DNA from: Takakia lepidozioides
Lineage: Eukaryota; Streptophyta; Takakiopsida; Takakiales; Takakiaceae
DNA length: 64,000 nt
Direction of reading: 5' to 3'
Assembly: GCA_030704615.1 (NCBI GenBank)
Contig: CM060731.1
Location: 71,404,756 to 71,468,755, forward strand
Of the stretch, positions 54,701 through 64,000 are shown piece by piece. Each line of letters begins with the position of its first letter. Position 1 is the first letter of the stretch. The notes under the pieces are model-generated. The model saw only the letters and a program-made list of their open reading frames with translations. It ran no database searches and was not told where the DNA came from. Both the position numbers and the translations under genes were made by a program.

Positions 54701-56559
54701 TGACAATGTCAACCATTGAAGTCATCACTGCACCCTAAGTAGTCTTCAGCGCTTGTTCTTGCTGACAGTTTTCAGCTTGTACAAACCTTGAAGGGCCAAC
54801 CAGAATCTCTTGTCATTACCCCCATGGTCGTTTGAGTTTATTTCACTGTATAGCTTGTCCCAGTATAAGTTCTTCTGAGACCTTACAAGCTGATTGATAT
54901 CTTTGCGGATCTGGTAGTACTTGGCCCACAATTCTTGGTTGGTATTCAAATTGCAGCACTTTTTATAGAGGGCTCGTCTCTCAGCAATCTTGAGTTTAAT
55001 CTCATGGGTCCACCAATTAACAGCTCTGCCACAGACAATTAGTTTCCTCCCAATGATCTTGTCAGCCACAGAGGAGACAACTCTCCCAGGAATCCACTGC
55101 TCTTTTGACTTACATTTCTTGCATTGCCAGAGCGAGACTGAAGGTCTTGGAGCGAGTGGACAAAATGAGGGAGAGCCTCGTGCAAGGCCTGGACATACTC
55201 AGCCTTGACCTCTTCATTACGGAATTTTTATATGTGCCACTTCTGAATCGAACGTTTCACAGATCTCTTGGTGTTCGGAAGACACCTTTTGATCTCAGTC
55301 CAAACCAGGAAGTGGTCAAGGTACCAATATCAGTTCTGTCGAACAACACACTGGCACTCTGGGGAAACAAATTTTTGTCCATTATGATATAATCCACAAT
55401 GGAACGTTCCCCAGTTTGGGCTTTCTCACGAGTCCACTGCACTTGGTCTCCTTTTGACCTATTATTCAAGGTCAAAAGCTGAAGTTCTTCCAGACAGTTT
55501 ATTAACCATCTACCATGAGAATTCAGCTTGTCCTCACCAAAAGGCCCAATGGTATCATCCTCATGAAGACCTTTGCCCACCCGGGCATTGAAGTCACCCA
55601 ATAAGACCACCTGATCTTTGGCGAGGAACTTAGCACAGTCCAGCTTTACTTTTCTCTAGAGAGAGAGATGTGATGCCAACCGAAGCTAGCGCTAATAACA
55701 CGTTCTGAGGACTTATACTTATATGTGACATTCATAGTAACATATATCATTGACCACCGTGTGCAACTTATTTGATTTCCAGTAAGGGAGAGGACTTGTT
55801 GACTCATATTTCCTATGGGACCTTGGGACCCCTTGTGGACGTTATAAATTTTCTTGTCTTACTGTCGATCGATGCTGACTTGCCAATCAACTGTCATGTT
55901 CGCAGGCCCAAAAGTTTGCTGGAGTTGTAGATTCTTTGGCAGAGGAATATGTCCAGAGGATTCAAGCAGCTGACAGCCCGGAAGAAGCAGCCAGGCTCGG
56001 CCGGACCCTTGCCAGGCAACAGCCTCACCTGGTACACCTCATGCATACCATACCTTGTTGCCCAAAATTTCCTGGATTAATAGTGCCCCAAGTCATGTCG
56101 TATGGATTTCAGGTACCCTAAGAAAGCGTTGAGGCATTTTTGCTACAGCGTTGACTTGACATAAGTCTATAGAATATCAAGTTTTGCACATGTTTCCCTT
56201 GCAACTCTTTGCTGATCCACCATCTGACTAAACTTGCTGCGATCTCATGACACTTTGATGCCCCCCCCAAGTTACGACCAGACTGGGACTCTGCCAAGGT
56301 GACTGCAATGCAAATGGCTCTACGTGCCAAGTTTTCAACCTATCCTGCCCTCCGCTCACTGCTTCTGTCAACAGCTGGTGCAGTCCTACTAGAAGCATCA
56401 CAACACGATCTATACTGGGGGGCTGGAAGAAGTGGGGCAGGCCAGAATAACCTTGGCCGGATGCTCATGCAGTTAAGGGGAGAATTTTTGTCAGAATCGC
56501 AAGGGGGAGCCATGGATGGTCACAGCAGGCTTGTTGCATCTGCCACAGCAGTTGCTTAG
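48726..56559 (+). CDS. PYRR: PYRR: plastid 5-amino-6-ribosylamino-uracil phosphate reductase with NADAR domain
   Basis: Nine exons join in frame: 48726-49052, 49249-49383, 49920-50019, 50183-50308, 50807-51120, 51474-51593, 52188-52442, 55906-56031, 56272-56559; 596 residues. It acts in riboflavin synthesis. Residues about 25-150 are deaminase-like, but the zinc ligands are lost: SAE (70-72) for HAE and EPGD for EPC, as in plant PYRR. The reductase (about 178-395) has LKYAMTLDGKIAAS, IIVGGNTVRRDDPRLTTR, WECGG and FVAPKIIGG. The C-terminal NADAR (DUF1768) domain (about 422-575) has WDPYGALSNFSPHPI, SVEHYYQ, RLGRTLARQ and DLYWGAG. Intron 5 must use a GC donor (AAG|GCAAGG at 51121). Intron 7 holds a 3.1-kb LINE. 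The start may lie further upstream, since a transit peptide is expected and is short here. Confidence 0.9.
51121..51473 (+). other. GC-AG intron in PYRR
   Basis: The conserved reading VIHK|VMAFVAPK needs a break at AAG|GCAAGG. Using the GT five bases later would give a TGA at once. The acceptor is GGAACAG|GTGATG. Confidence 0.8.
52526..55662 (-). mobile_element. 5'-truncated LINE in PYRR intron 7, with 11-bp target duplication
   Basis: TTCTCTAGAGA occurs at 52526-52536 and 55652-55662 around a minus-strand non-LTR retrotransposon (52537-55651). In order it has the C-terminal half of an AP-type endonuclease (VLLGDFNARVG, RSIVDYIIM), RT (FVFFLDVKTAYD, DQGVAQGCTLSPLLFN, ALMFVDDFAIG, then a thumb-like AIWVDNSNQAKSLES), and a C-terminal zinc knuckle (CNCPLCGQPEDNIHFLIH). 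Frames are broken by several stops. The 5' part (ORF1 and the endonuclease N-terminus) is missing. The 3' end has no poly-A; it ends GTAGCC..CGTCTTATGAGTAC. Confidence 0.88.
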
Positions 56560-56880
56560 TTGGTGTTCTTCTTGACCAGTGTTTCTCTTTACAGCGGGTG
56601 TAACTGAGGCATATCTACAGTAGCACATTGCTTCCCCAGCCACAAAAAGGAAGGAGGACATGGGGTGTAGGTAACTCTTCCTTCTTTGTTGGCTCTTCGT
56701 TGCAGTGCCACCTTCCCAAGTAACACCTCCTTGGTTGTATAATAACTGATGGAGAAGAAATGGATACCGTGGAACAGGATGAAAATTTATCAAGCTACAT
56801 AGTGCATAATGATGAGTTTTTAAATGTTTTACTTGACGAAAGTAGGTGTTACTATTCAGGAGGAGACATTACACTTGTTT
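56560..56880 (+). other. PYRR 3' flank
   Basis: Likely 3' UTR. I see no gene or repeat. Confidence 0.4.
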
Positions 56881-57672
56881 TTAACCCTTAAAGGACTAGC
56901 TATTTTTTGGTGGGCCCACTAAAAAAGAGTATATACACTTATGGATGGGGGTGTAACTTCTTACCCCCAATCATCCGCGGGGATGAACCTTACACTTATG
57001 TGCATATCTACTATGTACATGTCCTGTAAAAAATGTAGGCAAATTGATCATTGCATTTGGGAGATTATAACAAAATAACATGCCCCAATTTGTAAATATA
57101 TTCAAAAATTGCATGCAAAAAATTGTTTGACCATAAAATTACAGTATCGAGTTGAATCTTCCTAGACAAAGGCCCTCCATAATCTGATTATATGGCACCT
57201 AAACAACTGCCTCCCACAAAAATCAGACCAAGATTCCAGAAATTCAGATAGGCTGCCTCGTATGTGAAATCTGGGGGGGGGGTAAATTGTCATGTTTTGG
57301 CTTTCTTTCACAATTACACCCATGAGATGATATTTTTTTTCCAATTCCTCTGGTAAGTAAGTGCCCAGTAACATTTCATAGTGCCCTGTCCAAAAAATTT
57401 GGGATTATGATAAATTTTCAGCACTAGATGTTACATTGAAGATTGCCCATTTGGCTGCCATGTAGGCAGGTCAATGGTGCTCTAACACTGGATTTTCTGA
57501 CCCCTTGGCACTTTGAAAAATTCTATGGAGCAGAGCCTTTATGATTTTTTGGAAATTCCCACACATGCTCCTCTCTGCCATCCACAATTCACATCCATCC
57601 ACTATCATCCACTATCAAGTTGGAGGGTGGCAAAAAACTGACGCGACCCGAAGACGGGTCCTTTAGGGTTAA
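56881..57672. mobile_element. piggyBac-like non-autonomous element 1
   Basis: Target TTAA is at 56881-56884 and 57669-57672. Termini are inverted: CCCTTAAAGGAC at the left and GTCCTTTAGGG at the right, one base different in length. TTAA flanks with CCC...GGG ends are the mark of piggyBac-type elements. No transposase frame is inside (784 bases, AT-rich). Confidence 0.75.
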
Positions 57673-58254
57673 AAGTGTGAGTTATGAACTCCTTCTAACA
57701 TTGGCATTCAAAATTTGACTAGAAAAAATTGTGAATGGATGCATGGAGGTCTTTGAGTAATGATAGGATAGGATAAATATAAATTGGATGGACCTGACAG
57801 CCTGGGTGGCCACGTGGCCACCCCATCTCCAACGTGTGTCTGAATGGAAAAAAATGATTTGGATGAGACCAAAAAGCAAGAAACGCTGCAGGAGCTATGG
57901 ATGAGTAGGTCCGCAACTAGGGTGAGTTAAGAACTAGAGGCTAGCGCCTAGAGGAGTCAAAGGAAAGATGGGCTTTTGATTTGCCCTTCCTAAGGCACTT
58001 GTGGCGCCAGTTGACATCTGATTCTTCAGGCTCAGTAGATTTACGCTCGCTGATGGAACTGCCGACATGCCAGGAAGCCAGATAATCTTTGATTCAGAGG
58101 CTCTTATGCACAGTCTCTCGCTTTGCCCCTAGGAGTTATCAACCAGCGAATAGCTGCACTTGCCTTCTCGTTGAACATCTAGAAGCAGCGGCACATAAAA
58201 CACGTCAGGCCTTTCTTGCTTCAGACATTAAGTCCGAGTGAACTTTATGCAACA
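57673..58254. other. No gene recognised
   Basis: AT-rich sequence between the piggyBac-like element and the LINE remnant. No feature supported. Confidence 0.35.
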
Positions 58255-58819
58255 CTAGATTGGCACATGGTTGCACCGCCAAAAAAACAAAAGAACACCT
58301 GCACTTCCAAATGTTCCAAGGGTATGCGCTCTAAGAGCAGCCCATACCGGACAAGTGCTCCAAATTACCCGTCTATCCATGTTAAGAAGCAGCTGCACAG
58401 AATTAAGAAAAGAGAAGTCCGCATGTCGGGTCTCATAAAACTTGATGACAACCCGCCACACGAAGGAACTCAAGGGGCACTCAAGCAGGCAATGCTCTAT
58501 AGACTCAACACAATTCGAGCTACACAATGTGCAGGGAGAAGGAGGGTCCGGGATGAATGAGAACACAAGAAGAATACGGTTGACAATTTTCCAAACGAAC
58601 CCACTGACTTTTGCTGCTCTATCTTTCCTCCACACTGTTGAATATTTTATAGGTAGAGTTTAGAAGAGTAATGGGCCTATAGTTAGTGTCCGATCCCTCT
58701 CCCTTTTTTCAAAAATCAGAGCTATGATTCCTTGGGACAATTGAGAAGGCATGATGCCTTTACATAGAATGTCATTGGCCGTTAGCAAAAAGTCCTCCCC
58801 CACTTCTTGCCAGAGGACC
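58255..58819 (-). pseudogene. LINE 2, 3' part: RT start and zf-RVT, internally deleted
   Basis: On the minus strand 58819-58665 encodes GIMPSQLSQGIIALIFEK, the start of the RT palm of plant L1-type LINEs. From 58635 it jumps to the C-terminal zinc-binding domain (CTLCSSNCVESIEHCLLECP). The catalytic RT core between them is deleted. The remaining 5' part of the element continues beyond the inserted piggyBac-like element, at 59786-61040. Confidence 0.75.
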
Positions 58820-59785
58820 TTAACCATTAAGCGACGAGAGCAGTTTTAGACCATTTCAACAAAAACTGGGCCCACCCTCACACGGGCCCTGTATCAGGGA
58901 TGAACCGTTGCAAATTGTTCCGACCTGCCAGATGCACAACCACCCCAAAAATGGGCAAATTCCACCCTTGGATTTGAGATAATATAACATATGAAGATGG
59001 TACATTTGCTGCTCAAATTTACCTTTGACCAAGCCCGTGGGCTATGTTACATGTTTGGTGGGTGAATGAAAGCCATATTCCATTGCTTGGATACATCCCA
59101 AAGCACACGTCAAAATTTCAGGTGAAATTGACAAGAATAAGGTGGGGTTGCTTTGTATGTGGATGGGGAGGGGCTCAAAATGGGTAATTTGCAAATCAGA
59201 TGCTGGAGGTTCTAAAATTGTTGGCCAAATTGGAATGCCAACGGTCAGTGTGAGCATGCCTACATTGAGAGTACAGTGGCAAAAAATCAAACAAATTGGA
59301 GTAAAAATGGTGATAAGATGGAGGATTTCCTGCTTTTCCCGGCCAACTTCAACTCCGGCATATGTTGCCGGATATGCCACCGTGAACGCATTCTGGGCCA
59401 CTCCCTCATGTTTGCAGGGCCAAGTCATTCAAACCGCCATCATGAAAGGGTGAACATGCACCCGTGCCTCATCACCCCCACATGGCCCCCTGCTGCAAAC
59501 CCCTGCCGGATTTTCCATAGGCGCCTGCCACGTCGCCAGTCAACCTACGTGGGCCCCCAATCCACCCAAAAGTGCAGACCCCCATGCTGGCAAAAATCGC
59601 TGACGGCACAAAAATAACTTTTTCCCCGGCGCAATCAAGGCGTGCGTGTAGAAGACATTGTGGCCTACATTATTCATTCAGGTTGGCCCTTCATCGGAGT
59701 TCATCCGGCGAAGCTACGCCTGGATGAAAGCGTGACGCAGCGAGGAAGCGACCCGATTCGGGTCGCTTCGTCGTTTAGGGGTTAA
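58820..59785. mobile_element. piggyBac-like non-autonomous element 2, inserted in LINE 2
   Basis: TTAA at 58820-58823 and 59782-59785. Left end CCATTAAGCGACGA and right end TCGTCGTTTAGGGG are inverted repeats. It splits LINE 2 between RT segments, so it is younger than that LINE. A subterminal palindrome GACCCGATTCGGGTC lies near the right end; element 1 has a related GACCCGAAGACGGGTC. Confidence 0.72.
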
Positions 59786-61040
59786 ATTTGAAAGAGGCCA
59801 GAGCCTCAGTATCCTCCAGGAGCTCAACAGCAGAGAAGGGAGCATCTAGGACTAGCAGATCGTCATTAGAAAAGATCCTAGGTACAGCTTCTAGCACAAA
59901 CAGTTCTATGAGCGGATATAGCTTCTAAAGAGGACGGGCGAGAAAAGAGATCCGTGAAATAAGAGGCCGCAACAGAGGCCATGGCTTTTGGGCTTTCTTG
60001 GGGAATATTCATCCGGTCACGAAGTGAGCAGATGGAAGTAGGTGCCTGTCTCTGCTTGGACTTTTGAAAAAAATAAACGGTCATCTTTTTGCCTTGGTGG
60101 GACCAATTAACCCCCGCCTTTCTTTTCATATTGACCTCTTTGGCAGATCGGAGCTCTGCCAGATTTCTCTTGGCAGTATGAAAAAAATGCAAGGTGACTG
60201 GACCTATAGCACGAGTCTCCATGAGACAGTGAGAGATGCATTTAAGCAAGACTTTTTCCATCCTAGACTTGTCAAGGGCCATCGATCTAGAAAGACTTTG
60301 AGCCAAATTTCTAGCAGCAGCGAGCTTATGCAAAAATCCGGTGGTGGGAGAAATAAATGAGTTACCCGACTCCTTTCAAGCCCTAGCTAAATTTTGCACC
60401 ATGAGGGGAGACTGGAGAAGTTGCGGATTTAACTTGAAAAAGCTTCTGCCTCTCCAGTTAAGCTCCGGAGGCTTGAGCTCAAGAGAAACCAACGCATGAT
60501 CAAAATCAGAATGGGAGGGAGCAGAACCGGGGAGGCCCAAGTTGCAGCATTAGGGGAGCAATAAAATCTGTCCAACCTAGCCATGCAAAGATCTGGGGGG
60601 TTTCTATTATTGGACCAAGTGAATCTGAGGGACGAACGATCGAATTGAAAAGAATCCGAGAGCCCTACAGAGAAATAGAGTCTGTCCCAAGCAGAATGTT
60701 CCTCCACAGAAAGAGGTTGTGAAGACGAACCCATCCTATCAGCTAAACAATCCACCATATTAAAATCTCCACCCAAGATCCAGTTGTTGACCTGCGGATT
60801 GTTTAGGATGTTAGTATGAATTGAGGTCCAAAACTCAATACGATCAGTAACCAAATTAGGAGCATAGATATTAATGAAAGCAGTGGAGCCGAATGTAGAG
60901 GAGGGCTTAGTGAAGACACATTGAGCTCTCCCTGGAATCTATGAGTACACTCTAAGGAAAGACAAAGCTAAGGAAGGAGCAATAAGGATGGCAGTGCCAC
61001 CTCTAGCATCTATGATTGTCAATTTTAAGCTTCTTCTCTT
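59786..61040 (-). pseudogene. LINE 2, 5' part: endonuclease and RT N-terminal region
   Basis: The minus strand encodes DARGGTAILIAPS, ILGGDFNMVDCLADRMG and WSNNRNPPDLCMARLDRFY, an AP-type endonuclease of L1-like LINEs. From 60333 a region upstream of RT follows (KKMTVYFFQKSKQRQ, ASYFTDLFSR). Frames are broken near 60430, 60350 and 60940. Confidence 0.8.
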
Positions 61041-61309
61041 CACTTTTGTGTTGGTTACCTTTAACACTTTTGGTTGAAAATATTTTGTTGTTATTTTGGG
61101 GAGTACATTCGAAGACCGGTTTCTTTGCTCACCAAAAGCACTAATATGGGTTGATGCATTAGTATTCTTCATTTATATATTGATATTACAAATATTCTTT
61201 AACTATTAAAGTTTTTAATGGTATGTATCGTTGCACTAGAGGGTTTTAATTTTTTTGTAATGTTGTTTATGAAAAAGGGGGATGGTGGCCCTCAAACTTT
61301 ATTAAAAGT
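61041..61309. other. No gene recognised
   Basis: AT-rich flank between LINE 2 and the PHD-gypsy relic. Nothing supported. Confidence 0.35.
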
Positions 61310-61493
61310 GTCGTGCGTATACATATTGCTACACACCTACATCGTTGTCCACAACCACACAACACATGTGCACATCAAACACTAGTCTATCACTAGTCCA
61401 CCACTAGTGCACCACTAGGCTGCTACTAGACAACCACTAGTCCACCACTAGGCTGCCACTAGCCACCACTAGTGCAGTCACTAGTCCATCACA
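61310..61493 (-). repeat. Family B LTR start, truncated, of the PHD-gypsy relic
   Basis: Read on the minus strand it starts TGTGATGGACTAGTG just after the polypurine tract CTAGGGGGGCGAT and is dense in CACTAG/CTAGTG words. It stops after about 184 bases. Confidence 0.75.
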
Positions 61494-61957
61494 ATCGCCC
61501 CCCTAGCTGACGCTTAGGTCTCTCTAAGTCCAAATAGCCACAAGATGTGATAGTGGTCATAGCCTCACTAAGTCCTCCACCATTGTCCCTACTACACTCA
61601 AACTTGATAGATCAAGAGGTCGGGTACAAGAGTTGCCCCATCGTTAGTCGCCGTCTTGCAACATGTGAACTTGAGCCTAAGATCTCGGGTATTGACTTCT
61701 ATGAGCTTGGCCTCTCATGTCTTGTTAGCTGCCACTAGTCATATCCACTGTCACTATCCCAAACAGTGTGGACATAACCAATCTCCATCAGGAACCCTCA
61801 CAAGAGGTGGTGTCAAGCATCCCATGTGCCAACCTCTTGAGCATCGATCACACACCAGCATAGTGGCAGCACCACGAGCGTGCCCACATAGCATGCAACA
61901 CAACCGAGTGCAGCTACGACGTGAGCCTAGCCACGTGAGCCCAAGAGCTCGGCTCAC
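61494..61957 (-). pseudogene. 3' end of a second PHD-gypsy element
   Basis: Positions 61957-61754 encode the PHD finger (CMLCGHARGAATM, VCDRCSRGWHMGC, DGDWLCPHC), followed by the same 3' tail and polypurine tract as at 22316-22575. Upstream integrase is lost: the frame breaks off near 61915 next to MULE-end sequence. Confidence 0.85.
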
Positions 61958-62060
61958 GCTTTGCCCTCTAAGCGTGAGCCCAGGGGTTTAGTGGAGGAAG
62001 AAGCAGGCCCCATACCCGAGTCATCTGTTTAGAGAGGGTCCTATTGTCGTGGAAGCAGTT
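61915..62060 (+). mobile_element. Relic of a MULE left end
   Basis: GTGAGCC/GGCTCACG words followed by GAAGCAGGCCCCATA...GGGTCCTATTGTCGTGG parallel 23391-23545 of the full MULE. No internal genes follow. Confidence 0.6.
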
Positions 62061-62159
62061 ATAGCGCTTAAAAAAAGAGGTATAGAAAGAATGGAATGGT
62101 CATTGTGAAACTTACTGAGGTTTTCTTATTGAAGAAGAGGTGAAAAAAAAAGGCTGGGT

Positions 62160-62489
62160 GAGTTGTTAAGTTATTTTACCACTAGTGTGAAACTAGCTAG
62201 GAAATAGCTAGCTTTTACATATTGACATTTGGGATTGGCCCAAGTGTCAATCCAGGGGTCAAGGCAGATTTAGGCCCTGGAGTGGTTATCTTCACGGCAA
62301 GCGCGGAGGCTCATCTTTCTCGAGTTGAGCCTCACCGCGCCTAGCTATGGCGCCGTAGTGTGGATTCCCCATGGCGTGGGGTGCACTTGGCTTGACTTGT
62401 ATTTGAGTGATGAGGTTATATATGCATGAGTTTATGCTTCAGCTTTGTGAGCTCGCATGAGCTTGTGCTTGTATTCTTCTTCTTTATCA
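62160..62489 (+). repeat. Family B 5' LTR (left part missing)
   Basis: It matches 23250-23379 joined to 36218-36410, which proves the MULE target site. It ends TTCTTTATCA at 62489. It has a palindrome AACTAGCTA...TAGCTAGTT near 62190-62212 and the hairpin at 62301-62340. A TATATAT lies at 62417. The internal leader follows to the window end, so this is the 5' LTR of a plus-strand element. Confidence 0.75.
62301..62340 (+). promoter_or_regulatory. Conserved LTR hairpin with exposed primer-like loop
   Basis: Arms GCGCGGAGGCTCA (62301-62313) and TGAGCCTCACCGCGC (62326-62340) flank the loop TCTTTCTCGAGT. The other LTRs keep the pairing with different bases in the stem (AGTCGCGCAG with CTGCGCGACT at 22804-22844), while the loop stays almost constant. 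This covariation points to a selected RNA structure. Confidence 0.65.
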
Positions 62490-62505
62490 CTCGAGAAAGA
62501 TGAGC
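62490..62505 (+). promoter_or_regulatory. Putative self-priming primer-binding site
   Basis: CTCGAGAAAGATGAGC begins at the first base after the LTR and is the exact reverse complement of GCTCATCTTTCTCGAG at 62309-62324 in the hairpin of the LTR. The primer 3' end would pair with the first base after the LTR, as reverse transcription requires. It does not look like a tRNA-type site. Self-priming is known for Tf1/sushi-type elements. Confidence 0.6.
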
Positions 62506-63172
62506 TCGTATCTGTGAGTGCCAGATACGAGTTAGTTGTAGCACTTGTGGTTTTTGCTTGAGAATGAGAGAAACCAAGTTGTTATGCAAGGAGCACCGTG
62601 GAGCTCTTGGTTGTTAGAAGCGGAGGCGATGTGGGTTACGAGGTGGTAGACCTTGGCATTCGATCTTCAGCTTCAGAGATGAAAGCACCATGCTGCAGGT
62701 AATTCCAGAGCACCTTGATGGTTTCAGATTGTGTACATGCATGAGCAAGCACGATTGGGAAGGACCAGTCAAGAGCAGGTTATAGTGGCTTTGGTGGCAA
62801 AGCTGAGAACTGGACTTGGGAATGCGAGCTTTCATTGTGTGAAGGATTGCAAGACCAAGCGAAAGGGCTGATTTGGCTTGGGGCAAATCAGTGCACTTGT
62901 GGAGTATGGTGAGATTGGGTTTCAATCTCGAGCTTCAGCATTGAGAGGGCTCTTGTCATGGCAAGAGCAGGGCTGGAACAGGAGCTAAGAGGTGCGGCAA
63001 GGCCATGGAATGTGCACCTAGGGTTTCAGAGCTTGGAAGAAGAGCTCTTGCACCACAAGAGAAGTGTCTTGTGGCTGGAAATGTAAGCCTTAGGGTTTCA
63101 GGAGCTTGGCAAAGGCTGTGGAGTGCTTAGTCTTGTCTTAGAGAGCATCAAGGAGCCAAGGAGCCAAGATAG
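62506..63172 (+). other. Leader of a family B-type LTR element, no ORF recognised
   Basis: A Gly/Lys-codon-rich looking but stop-filled sequence. Words such as GAGCTCTTG and AGGGTTTCAG recur irregularly. No gag domain is reached before the window end. Confidence 0.4.
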
Positions 63173-63600
63173 GGGGCTGATATCTCTTGTGTGAAGAGGT
63201 TGCATGTGTGGAGCATGTATTCAGCTCATTGAAGCTTCCATCTTCAAGCTTGGAGGGCAAGCAAGGAAGAGGGAAGGGCTGACTTCCCTTATGTGAGGGC
63301 AATGCATGTGTGGAGCATGCTATCAGCCTGGTGAAGGCTTGCACTTTCAGGTGTGGGAGTGCAAGAAAGGAAGGAAGGGGCTGGTTTCCCTGTAGGGCAT
63401 GTGGAGCATGCTTTCAGCCTGCTGAAGCTTGTATTTTCAGGTTTGTGGGTGCAAGAAATGAAGCAAAGGAGCTGATTCTCTTATGGTGAGAGTGGGGCAT
63501 GTGTGGAGCATGCCTTCAGCCCATTGAGGCTCTTGTTTTCAAGCTTTAGAGAGCTAGAACGGAAGGTCTAGGGCTGGTTTCCACTTGGAGTGAAAGAAAA
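63173..63600. repeat. About 100-bp tandem repeat in the element leader
   Basis: Four to five imperfect units, starting near 63173, 63271, 63375, 63466 and 63568, share GCATGTGTGGAGCATG, TTCAGCC..TGAAGCTT and a GCAAGAAAGGAAG-like end. They lie in the 5' leader of the LTR element. Confidence 0.65.
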
Positions 63601-64000
63601 GCACTTGTAGGGCCTATGTGAGTTGGGGTTTCAACTTCAAGCTTGAAGGGAGCGCAACTCTTGAAGCAGCAGGTGTAGGGGCTGGAATAGGCTCTAAGAC
63701 AGATGCTATGGCCAAGGAGAGTGCTTGAATGAGTGCTCACAAGGGCTGGGAACCAGCAGGGCTTGGTTGTTTTTGCCATTGAGTTTAGTGGCGTGTTTGG
63801 GGAGGCTAAGTGAGAAAGAAGGCTTGGTTTGTGGCAACCACCTCATGGCTTAGGGCTACTATGGTGGTGTGTGGGAGCCGAAAGAGCAAGAATACCTTGC
63901 TGATTTCCTCACAGCCGCCATAGCTCGGTGGAAAGAAGCCTAGAGTCCAAGAGACACAAACCCTAGCTTGGCGTGGCTAAACCCCTTGGAAATGGCTAAA
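63601..64000 (+). other. Element leader continues, no gene seen
   Basis: More degenerate leader sequence to the edge. Nothing supported. Confidence 0.35.

Noticed and set aside
1-64000. tRNA, rRNA or other structured RNA genes
   Set aside because: I scanned for tRNA box A/B-like and rRNA sequences and saw none I could support by eye.

Overview
The window is repeat-rich, intron-rich eukaryotic DNA from a green-lineage organism. Two host genes are plant-type plastid proteins with many short exons: a MATE transporter of the EDS5/DTX46-47 kind and the riboflavin enzyme PYRR with its plant-type C-terminal NADAR domain. The mix of Ty3/gypsy elements, including one carrying a cytosine-5 methyltransferase, would fit a charophyte alga such as Chara. 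That is an inference; no species marker was tested.

Left part (1-15.8 kb): minus-strand Ty3/gypsy material of one family ('family A'). Its LTRs carry a GGCTGTGAC-type minisatellite. Four LTR copies, a tRNA-type primer-binding site, two polypurine tracts, protease/RT/RNase H, an inverted integrase segment and an extra coiled-coil ORF near the 3' end are recognisable. Pieces of a Mutator-like element and of its methyltransferase-like gene are embedded here.

15.8-23.0 kb: a plus-strand Ty3/gypsy element ('family B') ordered gag - protease - DNA cytosine methyltransferase - RT - RNase H - integrase - PHD finger - LTR. It is 5'-truncated and carries scattered stop codons, mostly explainable as C-to-T changes.

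23.4-36.2 kb: a 12.8-kb Mutator-like element (MULE) inserted in a family B LTR, with 9-bp target duplication TCTTCACGG and imperfect GTGAGCC-rich inverted termini. It carries two head-to-head genes: a minus-strand MULE transposase with a SWIM zinc finger, and a plus-strand 9-exon gene that can be read as an unbroken protein of about 1078 residues with a ParB-like domain and a beta-class amino-methyltransferase-like domain whose catalytic motif is DIPD. The first intron of this gene holds 24 tandem units, each centred on a 15+4+15-bp hairpin with a GCAA loop. This element is the best candidate for an undescribed system.

36.4-64 kb: the MATE gene (14 exons, 712 residues) and PYRR (9 exons, 596 residues, one GC-AG intron), followed by LINEs, two piggyBac-like non-autonomous elements, a second PHD-gypsy relic, and finally a family B 5' LTR. 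Directly after that LTR lies a 16-nt sequence exactly complementary to a conserved, covarying LTR hairpin loop, suggesting Tf1-like self-primed reverse transcription.
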